Shown piece after piece: positions 20,077 to 28,144 of a stretch of 64,000 nt of DNA; position 1 is the stretch's first letter, and every line of letters starts with the position of its first letter. This DNA is from Plantimonas leprariae (GTDB lineage: Bacteria > Pseudomonadota > Alphaproteobacteria > Rhizobiales > Rhizobiaceae): the NCBI RefSeq assembly GCF_008802405.1, contig NZ_VZDO01000021.1, positions 1 to 64,000 on the forward strand. The letters are read 5' to 3'. Position numbers and translations under genes: made by a program. The notes under the pieces are model-generated. The model made no database searches. It saw nothing but the letters and a program-made list of their open reading frames with translations, and was not told the DNA's origin.

Positions 20077-20862
20077 TCAGATCCCCCCGAACCAGTCGTA
20101 GCCGTAGTCTTCCCAATAGCCGCCGCGGCCGCCACCGACGCCGGCCAGCGTGTCGGTGAGGCGGATGGCGCGGATGTATTTCGCCATCTTGTAGCCGAGC
20201 TGCCGCTCGACGCGAACGCGCAGCGGTGCGCCGTTCTCGACCGGCAGCGTCTGCCCGTTGCAGCCATAGGCGAGGATCGTCTGCGGGTGACGGGCGTCGA
20301 CGAGGTCGATCGATTCGTAGTACTTCAGCGGCCCGGTGAAGCTCTGCTCCATCGTGTCGAAGCAGTCGAACATCACGTAGCGCGCATTCGGCTTCACCTC
20401 GGCCTGGTCGAGCACGCCGGCCAGCGGCGTGCCGGTCCACTTCGCGATGCAGCTCCACCCTTCCACGCAGTCGTGGCGCGTGACCTGCGTGCGGGACGGC
20501 ATGGCGCGCAACTCGTCCAGCGACAGGCGTAGCGGCCGGTCCACCAGACCGCTCACCTCCAGCCGGTAGTCGGCGAAGGTCTTGCCGGCGAGCGCCAGAT
20601 AGTCCTCGTCCTGCGGGCTCGTCGTGCCGTTCGGCCGCTGCGGCTGGCGGATCTCGCTCTCGGCGTATTCCACGGCCAGGTTGTCGGAACCGAGCAGCAT
20701 GCGCTGGATGCGGTAGGTCAGCGAGTTCGCCCGCTCCACCACGTTGCGCACCGGTCCGCCGATCTCTCCGACCGAATCGAAGCAGCCGGACAGCGGCAGC
20801 GAAGCCGCGCCGACCGCCGAGGCGGTCAGGAAGCGTCGGCGGGATAGCTCAAACTTCGGCAT
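20077..20862 (-). CDS. Tat-exported molybdopterin oxidoreductase, possible lipoprotein
   Basis: 261 residues. The N-terminus has a twin-arginine motif (SRRRFLTAS, residues 7-15) and then LPLSGC, whose Cys27 fits a lipobox. The sulfite-oxidase-type molybdopterin fold follows; RHDCVEGWS places the molybdenum ligand at Cys132, as in MsrP. Probable role: periplasmic reductase or oxidase, substrate unknown. It overlaps the upstream cytochrome b gene by 14 nt, so the two form one unit in which the cytochrome passes electrons. It is not MsrP itself, because the partner is not MsrQ-like. Confidence 0.85.
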   Translation of the reverse strand: MPKFELSRRRFLTASAVGAASLPLSGCFDSVGEIGGPVRNVVERANSLTYRIQRMLLGSDNLAVEYAESEIRQPQRPNGTTSPQDEDYLALAGKTFADYRLEVSGLVDRPLRLSLDELRAMPSRTQVTRHDCVEGWSCIAKWTGTPLAGVLDQAEVKPNARYVMFDCFDTMEQSFTGPLKYYESIDLVDARHPQTILAYGCNGQTLPVENGAPLRVRVERQLGYKMAKYIRAIRLTDTLAGVGGGRGGYWEDYGYDWFGGI

Positions 20863-21676
20863 CGGCGGACCTCGGTTCGGCGCGATACCAGCCGGTGATC
20901 ATCGAACGCATCTCGTTGAACGGGCCCGCGAGAACCACCATCGCGACGTGAACCACGAAGAACAGCACCAGCGCGAGCATAACGGCGAAGTGGATGGTGC
21001 GGGCCGTTTGGCGCCCGCCGAAGAGGTCGAGCATCCAGGGCGCCAGCGAGTTGACGCCGGGCGACATGGTGAGGCCGGTGGCGAACATCAGCGGCAGCGC
21101 GACGAAAAGCACGGAGAAGTAGGAAAGCTTCTGCAGGACGTTGTACTCCCGCCGGTGCTCGAACCGAAGCCGCAGGTGGTTCCAGACGTCGCGCGGCAGG
21201 GCGCGAAGATCATGCGGGCGCGGCAGCAGGTCCTTGCGCAGATGGCCGTTGAACAGGCTGAACAGGAACCATGCGAAGAGGGTTCCGGCGAGGGTCCAGG
21301 CGAAGAAGAAGTGCACGACGCGTCCCGTGCCGAGATCGCGGAAAGATGGGATCGTCGCCCATGTCGGGAAGCTGCGTGGCGTCGGGCCCTGGTCGGTGTT
21401 CACCACGCCGAGCCAGCCGGTCGTATCGAACCGGTGGCCGAACAGATCGACGTATCCCGCCAGCGTCCCGTCCCCCTGCTGCGTCGCGTCGATCGAGAGG
21501 ACGGAGTTGTCGAAGGTGAAGCCGGACTGCTGGCCGATATAGAGATCGGGCCGCGCCATAAAAATCTGCAGGCCGGAGAGCAGCAGGAAGAACAGGCACA
21601 TCGCCCAGAGCCAGTGCGTCACCCTCGTCGGGATGCGCTGGCGATAGACGAGCGCGGTTTGCGTATTTCGAGCCAT
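20849..21676 (-). CDS. Cytochrome b/b6-domain membrane protein
   Basis: 275 residues with four main hydrophobic segments (about 18-38, 120-145, 186-206, 230-255) and candidate haem histidines in THWLW, VVHFFF, TIHFAV and VHVAM. It resembles the b-type cytochrome subunits of hydrogenase or formate dehydrogenase. It probably links the quinone pool to the molybdoenzyme whose gene it overlaps by 14 nt. First gene of a two-gene unit, divergent from the polyketide synthase. Confidence 0.85.
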   Translation of the reverse strand: MARNTQTALVYRQRIPTRVTHWLWAMCLFFLLLSGLQIFMARPDLYIGQQSGFTFDNSVLSIDATQQGDGTLAGYVDLFGHRFDTTGWLGVVNTDQGPTPRSFPTWATIPSFRDLGTGRVVHFFFAWTLAGTLFAWFLFSLFNGHLRKDLLPRPHDLRALPRDVWNHLRLRFEHRREYNVLQKLSYFSVLFVALPLMFATGLTMSPGVNSLAPWMLDLFGGRQTARTIHFAVMLALVLFFVVHVAMVVLAGPFNEMRSMITGWYRAEPRSADAEV

Positions 21677-21851
21677 GTCTAGCGGTTCGCCCTGTCGCGG
21701 ATCTCAGCTATGGTTTCGTAGCCGGACAGCTTATAGTTACGGCCTGCGTCAATAATCGGCTTGCAACCGCGACCACGTTTCCGTGTGAAGTTCGGGGCGG
21801 CGCTTCTTCGGCTCGAAGCCCGCTGCCCGAACGAGTGCCGGAGAGTCCTAA

Positions 21852-22913
21852 ATGATCGCCACCGCCGAACGCCCGCTTCGGATTCGCGGCATCGCCACCG
21901 CCGTTCCCGACTTCCCGTTACCGCAGAAGGAGGTTGTTTCCCATGCGGCCGAAACGTTCGGCGGCCGAATGCGGGACTTCGAGCGGTTGCGCCCCGTCTT
22001 CGAGAACACCGGCATCGAGATGCGCTATTCGGTCCGGCCCTTCGAATGGTTCCACGAGACGCAGGACTGGCAGAAGCGCACCGAGGCTTATCTCGACGGC
22101 GCGACCGCGCTGTTCGTCAAGGCCGCCACCGGCGCGCTGGAAGCAGCCGGCATCTCGGCAGGCGAGATCGATACCGTCGTCGCCGTGTCGTCCACCGGCA
22201 TCGCGACGCCTTCGCTGGAAGCGCGCGCCCATAAGCTGCTGGGTTTCCGGCCGGATATCCATCGCATCCCCGTCTTCGGTCTTGGCTGCGCCGGCGGCGT
22301 GTCCGGCCTGTCGCTGGCGTCGCGCGCGCTGCGCGCCGCGCCCGGCTCGAAGGTGCTGATGGTGGCCGTGGAGATCTGCACGCTCGCCTTCCGCTCCGAC
22401 GAGATGACGAAGAGCAACCTCGTCGCGACCGCGCTTTTCGGCGACGGCGCGGCCGCGGTGGTGCTGTCCGACGAGGACGACGGCGATTTTCCGAGCATCG
22501 CGGCGGTCGGCGAGCATCTGTGGCCTGATACGCTGAACGTGATGGGCTGGCAGGTGGACCCCATCGGCTTCGGCGCGATCTTCTCCGCCTCCATCCCCGA
22601 CATCGTCTCCTCGAAGATGCGACCCGCCGTGGACGAGTTCCTCCAGCGCCGCGGCGAGGGGATCGATAGTCTCGACGGTTTCGCTTTCCATCCGGGCGGA
22701 GCGAAGGTCATCGCGGTGCTGGAAGAGGCTTTTGATCTGCCCGAAGGCGAACTCGCGACCGAGCGGCAGATCCTGCGCGAGTTCGGCAACATGTCGGCGC
22801 CGACCGCGCTGTTCGTCTTGAAGCGCAAGCTGGAGGAAGGCATGGCGGGGCGGCGGCTTCTCGCGGCGCTCGGCCCCGGCTTCACCGGCAGTTTCGTGCG
22901 GATCGACGCCTGA
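21852..22913 (+). CDS. Type III polyketide synthase (chalcone/alkylpyrone synthase family)
   Basis: 353 residues. The Cys-His-Asn triad is visible: Cys146 in GLGCAGGVSG, His280 in FHPGGAKV, Asn313 in FGNMSAPT. These homodimeric enzymes extend an acyl-CoA starter with malonyl-CoA to pyrones or resorcinols without an acyl carrier. The stop overlaps the next gene as TGATG, and that gene encodes an isoprenylcysteine-methyltransferase-like protein, as in the Bacillus bpsA-bpsB and Streptomyces srsA-srsB cassettes. The product is probably a long-chain alkylpyrone or alkylresorcinol; starter unknown. Confidence 0.88.
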   Translation: MIATAERPLRIRGIATAVPDFPLPQKEVVSHAAETFGGRMRDFERLRPVFENTGIEMRYSVRPFEWFHETQDWQKRTEAYLDGATALFVKAATGALEAAGISAGEIDTVVAVSSTGIATPSLEARAHKLLGFRPDIHRIPVFGLGCAGGVSGLSLASRALRAAPGSKVLMVAVEICTLAFRSDEMTKSNLVATALFGDGAAAVVLSDEDDGDFPSIAAVGEHLWPDTLNVMGWQVDPIGFGAIFSASIPDIVSSKMRPAVDEFLQRRGEGIDSLDGFAFHPGGAKVIAVLEEAFDLPEGELATERQILREFGNMSAPTALFVLKRKLEEGMAGRRLLAALGPGFTGSFVRIDA

Positions 22914-23458
22914 TGCAGGAGGCGCTCTGGCCGGCGGTACTGATCCTCGGCTACGTCACGCTGCAGCGGCTCGGTGAACTGGTGATCGCCCGCGCCAATA
23001 CGAGGCGGCTGCTCGCGCAAGGCGGCATTGAGGTCGGTGCGCCGCACTATCCGCTGATCGTCGCGCTGCATGCGGCCTGGCTGGTGACGCTGTGGCTGCT
23101 CGCGCCGGGCCGCCCGGCGATGGTCGTGCCGCTGGTTCTGTTCGCGCTGGTGCAGGTCCTGCGGTTCTGGACGCTCGCCTCCATCGGCCGTCGCTGGACG
23201 ACGCGCATCGTCGTCGTGCCCGGCGAAACGCTCGTCGCGCGCGGGCCGTACCGCTTCATCCGCCACCCGAACTATACGGTGGTGGTGTTGGAGATCGCGC
23301 TGCTGCCGCTCGTGTTCGGGCTTGGCTGGGTCGCGCTGCTGTTCTCGATCCTGAACGCGCTGGCGCTCGCCATCCGCATTCCCGCCGAGGCGAAGGCGTT
23401 GGCCGAGCACGCGCATCGGGTTCAGCCGTCTGCGGGCGCGGCGCGGCGGAGCGCCTGA
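22913..23458 (+). CDS. Isoprenylcysteine-carboxyl-methyltransferase-like membrane protein
   Basis: 181 residues with about four transmembrane segments. The cofactor-site signature RGPYRFIRHPNYTVVVLEI (about residues 109-127) and the downstream RIPAEAKAL are typical of the ICMT/PEMT family. With the polyketide synthase one base upstream, it most likely O-methylates the lipid product, as BpsB/SrsB do. The 3' end overlaps the convergent yaiI-family gene by 37 bp. Confidence 0.85.
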   Translation: MQEALWPAVLILGYVTLQRLGELVIARANTRRLLAQGGIEVGAPHYPLIVALHAAWLVTLWLLAPGRPAMVVPLVLFALVQVLRFWTLASIGRRWTTRIVVVPGETLVARGPYRFIRHPNYTVVVLEIALLPLVFGLGWVALLFSILNALALAIRIPAEAKALAEHAHRVQPSAGAARRSA

Positions 23459-23877
23459 TCGAGGGCCTGGCGGAAGCGCGAGCGGTCGGCCGGCGTGAAG
23501 CTGCGGTTGTAGCCCTTGCTCTCGCCGGTCTCGCGCAGATGCTGCTTGAAGGCCCGCATCGACAGCGCCGTGCCGATCGTCTCCGGGGTGAAGGAGCGGC
23601 CGTCCGAGTTCAGCACGGCGGCGCCGCGTTCGAGTGCCCGGGCGGCGAGCGGGATGTCGGCGGTCACGACCACGTCGCCGGCGCCGGCATTCGTCGCGAT
23701 CCAGTCGTCCGCGGCGTCGACCCCTGCCGCCACGGTGACGATGCGCGCGCCGGGATAGCGCGAGGGCCGGATGCCGCCGTTGGAAACGAGCACCATCGGG
23801 ACGCCGTGCCGGTCGGCGATCTCCAGCGCCTCGTCCTTCACGGGGCAGGCATCCGCGTCGATGAAGAGCGTCGGCAT
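23422..23877 (-). CDS. YaiI/YqxD family protein (UPF0178, PIN-like fold)
   Basis: 151 residues from the ATG giving MPTLFIDADACPVKDEAL. The DADACPVK motif and DIPLAARAL (residues 74-82) mark the UPF0178 family, which has a PIN-type nuclease-like fold but no firmly assigned function. A long open frame continues upstream but belongs to the antisense of lipB. The last 37 bp are shared with the opposite methyltransferase gene. Start 12 bp after the lipB stop, probably one transcript. Confidence 0.88.
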   Translation of the reverse strand: MPTLFIDADACPVKDEALEIADRHGVPMVLVSNGGIRPSRYPGARIVTVAAGVDAADDWIATNAGAGDVVVTADIPLAARALERGAAVLNSDGRSFTPETIGTALSMRAFKQHLRETGESKGYNRSFTPADRSRFRQALDQALRRAAPADG

Positions 23878-23888
23878 GGCGATGCCGC

Positions 23889-24635
23889 TCAAGTCGCGTC
23901 GACGGTCGGACCGAACACGGCCTCGAAGCACCGCCTGAGCACCATGTCTGTTTCCGGCAGGGAAACCGGAATGCCGAGGTCCACGAGGCTCGTCACGCCG
24001 TGCTCGCGGATGCCGCATGGCACGATGCCGGCGAAGTGCGACAGGTCGGGGTCGACGTTCAGGCTGATGCCGTGGAACGTCACCCAGCGGCGCACCCGGA
24101 TGCCGATCGCCGCGACCTTGTCCTCCGCTGTCGATCCATCCGGTTCCGGCGGCCGCTCCGGTCGGCGCACCCAGACGCCGACGCGGTCCTCCCGCCGCTC
24201 GCCCCTGATCTGGAATTCGCCGAGCGTGGCGATGATCCAACCCTCCAGCGCGGCGACGAAGGCGCGCACGTCCTGCCGCCGGCGGCGAAGGTCGAGCAGC
24301 ACGTAGGCCACGCGCTGGCCGGGCCCGTGATAGGTGTACTGGCCGCCGCGCCCGCTTTGGAACACCGGCAAGCGCGCGGTGTCGACGAGGTCCCCGGCCT
24401 CTGCGCTGGTGCCTGCCGTGTAGAGCGGCGGATGCTCGACGAGCAGCACGGTCTCGCGCGCGCTGCCGTCCGCGATGGCGGCGGCGCGGCTTTCCATCAG
24501 CGCCACGGCCTCGTCGTATCCGGTCAGACCGGGCAGGAAGCGCCATTCCACCGGCGGCGAGCCCGGTGTGGCGAGGAAGCGCGACGTCGCCGCGGCAAGG
24601 CGGGGCTCCGAGGCGGAAGGCGTTCGAGCGAGCAT
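23889..24635 (-). CDS. lipB: Octanoyltransferase LipB
   Basis: 248 residues. It moves octanoyl from ACP to lipoyl domains, the first step of lipoate synthesis. [12 protein letters not shown] is at residues 96-107, Lys173 lies in [19 protein letters not shown], and the catalytic Cys207 is in [11 protein letters not shown]. Start chosen at MLARTPSA; an in-frame ATG at 24674 is possible, and neither has a clear binding site. Residues 140-172 carry a longer insert than E. coli LipB. Confidence 0.93.
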   Translation of the reverse strand: MLARTPSASEPRLAAATSRFLATPGSPPVEWRFLPGLTGYDEAVALMESRAAAIADGSARETVLLVEHPPLYTAGTSAEAGDLVDTARLPVFQSGRGGQYTYHGPGQRVAYVLLDLRRRRQDVRAFVAALEGWIIATLGEFQIRGERREDRVGVWVRRPERPPEPDGSTAEDKVAAIGIRVRRWVTFHGISLNVDPDLSHFAGIVPCGIREHGVTSLVDLGIPVSLPETDMVLRRCFEAVFGPTVDAT

Positions 24636-24771
24636 CAACGGAATGTAGCGACGCGGAGCCTTGCGCGAAAGCATCGCGCATTCGCCGCCATGCCGCAAAA
24701 GCGCTTGTGCGCCGGAACCGCGTTTGTTACATGCCCGCAGCCGCTCGGAAACGGGCCGGCGAACACGGCGT

Positions 24772-24856
24772 GCGGTCGTGGCGGAATTGGTAGACGCGCA
24801 GCGTTGAGGTCGCTGTGGGGCAACCCGTGGAAGTTCGAGTCTTCTCGACCGCACCA
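24772..24856 (+). tRNA. tRNA-Leu (anticodon GAG)
   Basis: 85 nt including an encoded CCA. Acceptor GCGGTCG pairs fully with CGACCGC, discriminator A. The anticodon stem CAGCG/CGCTG holds loop TTGAGGT with GAG at 24806-24808, reading CUC and CUU. A long variable arm (GTGGGGCAACCCGT) shows the class II type. T-loop TTCGAGT. A stand-alone gene divergent from lipB. Confidence 0.95.
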
Positions 24857-25069
24857 GTCGTTTCGCGATGCCTTAGCGACAGTGCATTTGCTCAGGCTCG
24901 CCTTCTTACCGCGCATCAGGCGCCAGGCTGAAACTTCTTCCAGTCATCCGATCTGCCGTGCTTGAAGCGCATGCCGAACGGACATGCATACGCCGCCGAT
25001 CGGCCGCGCCATCGGGCGGCCGTTCGACGAAACTGTGCGAGTGATTCTCGGATCACTCAGGCACCGCGG

Positions 25070-25645
25070 TCAGGCGGACCGCAGTTCCTCGCGCATCTTG
25101 TTGGCGCGCACCGCCGTCCGGGCGTACTGCTCCCAGGCCGAGCGGATCGATAGGAGATTGACGCCCAGGCCGACGGCGAGGTTCTCGAGCTCGTTGAGCG
25201 CGAAGAGGCTGCGGGAGAAGCGCTGGGCCAGATCGGCCGATAGATCGCCGTCGCGGGCATTGGAGATCGCCGAAGCAAGCTGCCGGCTTGTTTCCTGCAC
25301 GTCCGGCGAGATCCGCGCGAAGTCCTGCATCATCCGGTCGCGCTCAGACTCGGCCATTTCCAGGATCGCCTTCTGCTGCTCCAGCAGACGCACGATCATG
25401 CGCCAATCCTCGACGCGCTTCTGCAGATCGTCGCCGAGGCCCTTGAAGCCGCCGGCGATCTTGCGCGGAAGCCGGGTAGCGGCGTCGACGGGCATGTCGG
25501 AATGTGCCATCGCCGGAAGAAAAGCCGAAGACTTTCGCGGGCTGTCGCCGAATTCCTTCAATTCGGCCTGAAGTGCCTCTGACATCTCCAGGCTAGTATC
25601 CTTCTGGTTGATCACCGACATCTCGATTGTTCCCGGACAATTCAT
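25070..25645 (-). CDS. Helical protein of unknown function under a CtrA box
   Basis: 191 residues from the first ATG; an ATG at 25621 (MSVINQKD) is an alternative. I do not recognise the family. The protein is soluble and predicted largely helical, with charged heptad-like stretches around residues 60-115 and 125-185 (DDLQKRVEDWRMIVRLLEQQ; NELENLAVGLGVNLLS), so a helical bundle or coiled-coil scaffold is likely. Coding bias fits the genome. A perfect CtrA site lies 55 bp upstream, suggesting cell-cycle or motility-linked expression. Confidence 0.75.
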   Translation of the reverse strand: MNCPGTIEMSVINQKDTSLEMSEALQAELKEFGDSPRKSSAFLPAMAHSDMPVDAATRLPRKIAGGFKGLGDDLQKRVEDWRMIVRLLEQQKAILEMAESERDRMMQDFARISPDVQETSRQLASAISNARDGDLSADLAQRFSRSLFALNELENLAVGLGVNLLSIRSAWEQYARTAVRANKMREELRSA

Positions 25646-25676
25646 TATCCCCGCCGCTGGGGAAGATGTCAGAACG

Positions 25677-25728
25677 GTTCGGGATAAGCAAACCGAGTAT
25701 TAACAACTGGTTAACGAAGTTCCCGAAC
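25677..25728. repeat. Inverted repeat GTTCGGGA...TCCCGAAC around the CtrA box
   Basis: Perfect 8-bp arms at 25677-25684 and 25721-25728 enclose 36 bp, which contain a second dyad TTAAC-AACTG-GTTAA. The local sequence is AT-rich relative to the genome. A GATTC site (CcrM-type GANTC) lies a few bases beyond at 25734. Confidence 0.6.
25700..25715. promoter_or_regulatory. CtrA-binding site (TTAA-N7-TTAAC)
   Basis: TTAA at 25700-25703, CAACTGG, then TTAAC at 25711-25715: an exact match to the alphaproteobacterial CtrA consensus. It lies between the 191-residue gene (minus) and a small plus-strand frame starting at 25868; the minus gene is nearer. Confidence 0.65.
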
Positions 25729-25867
25729 GTATCGATTCAGGCCGGTTTCTCCCCTTCTGGTTGTATTCTGGCGGGAAATGATGCTTCTATGCATCACTAT
25801 ACGTGTTTTGCCGGCCGGTCCTTTGCCGGCGCTTTAAATCTTAACGATATCAGCTAACCGTTGCACC

Positions 25868-26074
25868 ATGACGGCAGACAACCACGCGTCGATGCACGGT
25901 TCCGACGGCTTGGCCCAGCGAACATACGCTCTCGCCCGTGAGGCGTCGGCCCTGTGGACCCTTGCTGTCGATCATGCGCGCTGGGGATTCGTGCAGGAAG
26001 CTGCCGAACTGCGACGGCTCGCTATCTCGAAGCGCGTCCAGCATCTTCTGGCTTCCTCGACGATCGGTGCCTGA
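25868..26074 (+). CDS. Small hypothetical protein, 68 residues
   Basis: Frame beginning MTADNHASMHGSDGLAQ. Helical and soluble (AQRTYALAREASALWTLAVDHARWGFVQEAAELRRLAISKR), with no motif I recognise. Third-position GC is near 70 percent, lower than neighbours but consistent with coding, and no Shine-Dalgarno is obvious. It lies in the gap between the 191-residue gene and mgtE, facing mgtE. Could be a real small gene; moderate to low certainty. Confidence 0.4.
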   Translation: MTADNHASMHGSDGLAQRTYALAREASALWTLAVDHARWGFVQEAAELRRLAISKRVQHLLASSTIGA

Positions 26075-26254
26075 GACGCCCTTAGGGACGACATTTCGCC
26101 TCAATCGGACGATCCTCTCCGCTGCCCACGGGGATGCGATCCCGGAGGCGTGCGGCATGAGGGCAACCCTCCCGTAACCTTCGCCGCCGGCTATTCCTTT
26201 TCGGCCACGATACATTAGACCCTCGGCGGCACATCCCCGCATCGGAGGGCGACC

Positions 26255-27682
26255 ATGGCTGACAACCAGCTCGATCATCGCGCGCCCGCGAAACCCGCCG
26301 ATGGGGAGGAGATCGAGCGCCCGGAAATCTACGACGAGGAAGGGGAGCTCGATTCCGATTTCCTCGACCATGTCCGCGGCGCGATCCGCGCCTCGGATGC
26401 GGAAACCCTCCGCTCCGACGTCGCACCGCTGCACGACTCGGAACTCGGCGACATTCTGCAGCACCTCGACTTCGACGAGCGCCAGGGGCTCGTCCGGCTT
26501 CTCGGCGACGATTTCGACTATACGGCGCTGACGCAGGTCGACGAGGCGGTCCGCCTCGAGATCGTCGAGGCGATGCCGAACGAGCAGATCGCCGCGGCGG
26601 TGCGCGAGCTCGATTCGGACGACGCGGTCTACATCCTCGAGGACCTCGACGAGAACGACCGGAAGGACATCCTCGAACAACTCCCGTTCCGTGAGCGCAT
26701 CCGACTGCGGCGCGCCCTCGAATATCCGGACGAATCGGCCGGCCGGCGCATGCAGACGGAGTTCGTCGCGGTGCCGCCGTTCTGGACCGTCGGCCAGACG
26801 ATCGACTATCTGCGCGACGAGGAGGGGCTGCCCGACAACTTCTCGCAAATCTTCGTCATCGACCCGTCCTTCAAGCTGGTCGGCGCGGTCGACCTCGACC
26901 GGATTCTCCGCACTCGGCGGCCGGAGAAGGTCGAGGAGATCATGCGCGAAACGCGCCACGCCATCCCGGTCGACATGGACCAGGAGGAAGCGGCGCAGAT
27001 TTTCGAGCAGTACGATCTCCTGTCGGCCGCCGTGGTGGACGAGAACGAGCGGCTCGTCGGCGTCCTCACCATCGACGACGTGGTCGACGTCATCCAGCAG
27101 GAGGCGGAAGAGGATATCCGCCGGCTCGGCGGCGTCGGCGACGAGGAGCTGTCGGACAGCGTGCTGGCGACCTCGCGCTCGCGCGTCCCGTGGCTGCTGG
27201 TGAATCTTGTCACCGCGATCCTGGCGGCGTCCGTCATCGGGCTCTTCGATGCGACGATCGAGAAGGTCGTGGCGCTCGCGGTGCTCATGCCGATCGTGGC
27301 GGGCATGGGCGGCAATGCCGCCTCCCAGACGATGACCGTCACCGTGCGGGCGCTCGCGACGCGCGATCTCGACCTCTACAACTCGGCGCGGATCATTCGG
27401 CGCGAGGTGGGTGTCGGCTTCATCAACGGCATCGTCTTCGCGGTGCTGATCGGCGTCGTCGCCGCGCTCTGGTTCAGGGAGGCCGATCTCGGCGGGATCA
27501 TCGCGGCGGCGATGATCATCAACATGTTCGCGGCGGCGCTCGGGGGAATCCTCATCCCGTTGACGCTGGACCGCTTCGGCGTCGACCCCGCCATCGCCTC
27601 GGCCGTGTTCGTCACCACCGTGACCGACGTCGTCGGCTTCTTCGCGTTCCTCGGCCTCGCGACCTGGTGGTTCGGCGGATAA
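26255..27682 (+). CDS. mgtE: Magnesium transporter MgtE
   Basis: 475 residues. Cytoplasmic superhelical N domain (about 40-165), paired CBS domains (about 170-300), then five transmembrane helices (from residue 310) with the conserved pore region VLMPIVAGMGGNAASQTMTV. MgtE is a Mg2+ channel gated by Mg2+ binding to its N and CBS domains. A strong GGAGGG lies 7-12 bases before the ATG. The 180-nt upstream gap shows no riboswitch I can identify. Confidence 0.95.
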   Translation: MADNQLDHRAPAKPADGEEIERPEIYDEEGELDSDFLDHVRGAIRASDAETLRSDVAPLHDSELGDILQHLDFDERQGLVRLLGDDFDYTALTQVDEAVRLEIVEAMPNEQIAAAVRELDSDDAVYILEDLDENDRKDILEQLPFRERIRLRRALEYPDESAGRRMQTEFVAVPPFWTVGQTIDYLRDEEGLPDNFSQIFVIDPSFKLVGAVDLDRILRTRRPEKVEEIMRETRHAIPVDMDQEEAAQIFEQYDLLSAAVVDENERLVGVLTIDDVVDVIQQEAEEDIRRLGGVGDEELSDSVLATSRSRVPWLLVNLVTAILAASVIGLFDATIEKVVALAVLMPIVAGMGGNAASQTMTVTVRALATRDLDLYNSARIIRREVGVGFINGIVFAVLIGVVAALWFREADLGGIIAAAMIINMFAAALGGILIPLTLDRFGVDPAIASAVFVTTVTDVVGFFAFLGLATWWFGG

Positions 27683-27700
27683 CGCCGGGCGCTGTTCGTT

Positions 27701-27714
27701 TGACGTTTACGTCA
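27701..27714. promoter_or_regulatory. MerR-type operator within a promoter
   Basis: Perfect dyad TGACGT-TT-ACGTCA, whose left half is part of a -35 element TTGACG (27700-27705). A weak -10 (GACAAT, 27721-27726) follows. Short dyads between -35 and -10 are where MerR regulators bind; it resembles LiuR-type sites. It probably autoregulates the gene that follows. Confidence 0.55.
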
Positions 27715-27751
27715 GTCTGGGACAATGCACCGTGAAGGTGCGGGCCATCCG

Positions 27752-28144
27752 ATGCGCGAATACTACACGATCACCGAGCTGACGCGGGAGTTCGACATCT
27801 CGACCCGCACGGTGCGGTTCTATGAGGACGAGGGGCTGATCTCGCCGGTCCGTCGCGGGCGCACGCGCCTGTTCCGCCAGTCCGACCGCGCGCTCCTGAA
27901 GATGATCCTGCGCGGCAAGCGCCTCGGCTTCTCGATCGCGGAAATCCGCGAGATCATCCAGATGTACAAGACGCCGCCGGGCGAGGCTGGCCAGCTTCGC
28001 GCGATCATCCGCCGCGTCGGTGAGCGCCGCGAGGAACTGGAGCAGAAGCGCCGCGACATCGACGACCTGCTCGTGGAACTGGACAATGCCGAGGAGGCCT
28101 GCCTGACCCGGATGGCCGAGCTCGGCATTCCGCGCGTCATCTGA
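27752..28144 (+). CDS. MerR-family transcriptional regulator
   Basis: 130 residues from MREYYTITELTREFDIS. Winged helix-turn-helix at 1-70 (STRTVRFYEDEGLISPVRRGRTRLF), then a long dimerisation helix (about 78-117). No cysteine cluster for metal sensing. It resembles the MerR subgroup that controls branched-chain or fatty acyl-CoA catabolism (LiuR-like), but no such genes are in the window. An in-frame ATG at 27725 falls on the predicted -10, so the start at 27752 is preferred. Its stop abuts the convergent next gene. Confidence 0.85.
   Translation: MREYYTITELTREFDISTRTVRFYEDEGLISPVRRGRTRLFRQSDRALLKMILRGKRLGFSIAEIREIIQMYKTPPGEAGQLRAIIRRVGERREELEQKRRDIDDLLVELDNAEEACLTRMAELGIPRVI

Noticed and set aside
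26075-26254. Mg2+ riboswitch before mgtE
   Set aside because: Only small hairpins (GAGGG-CAA-CCCTC); no M-box or ykoK-type core is visible.
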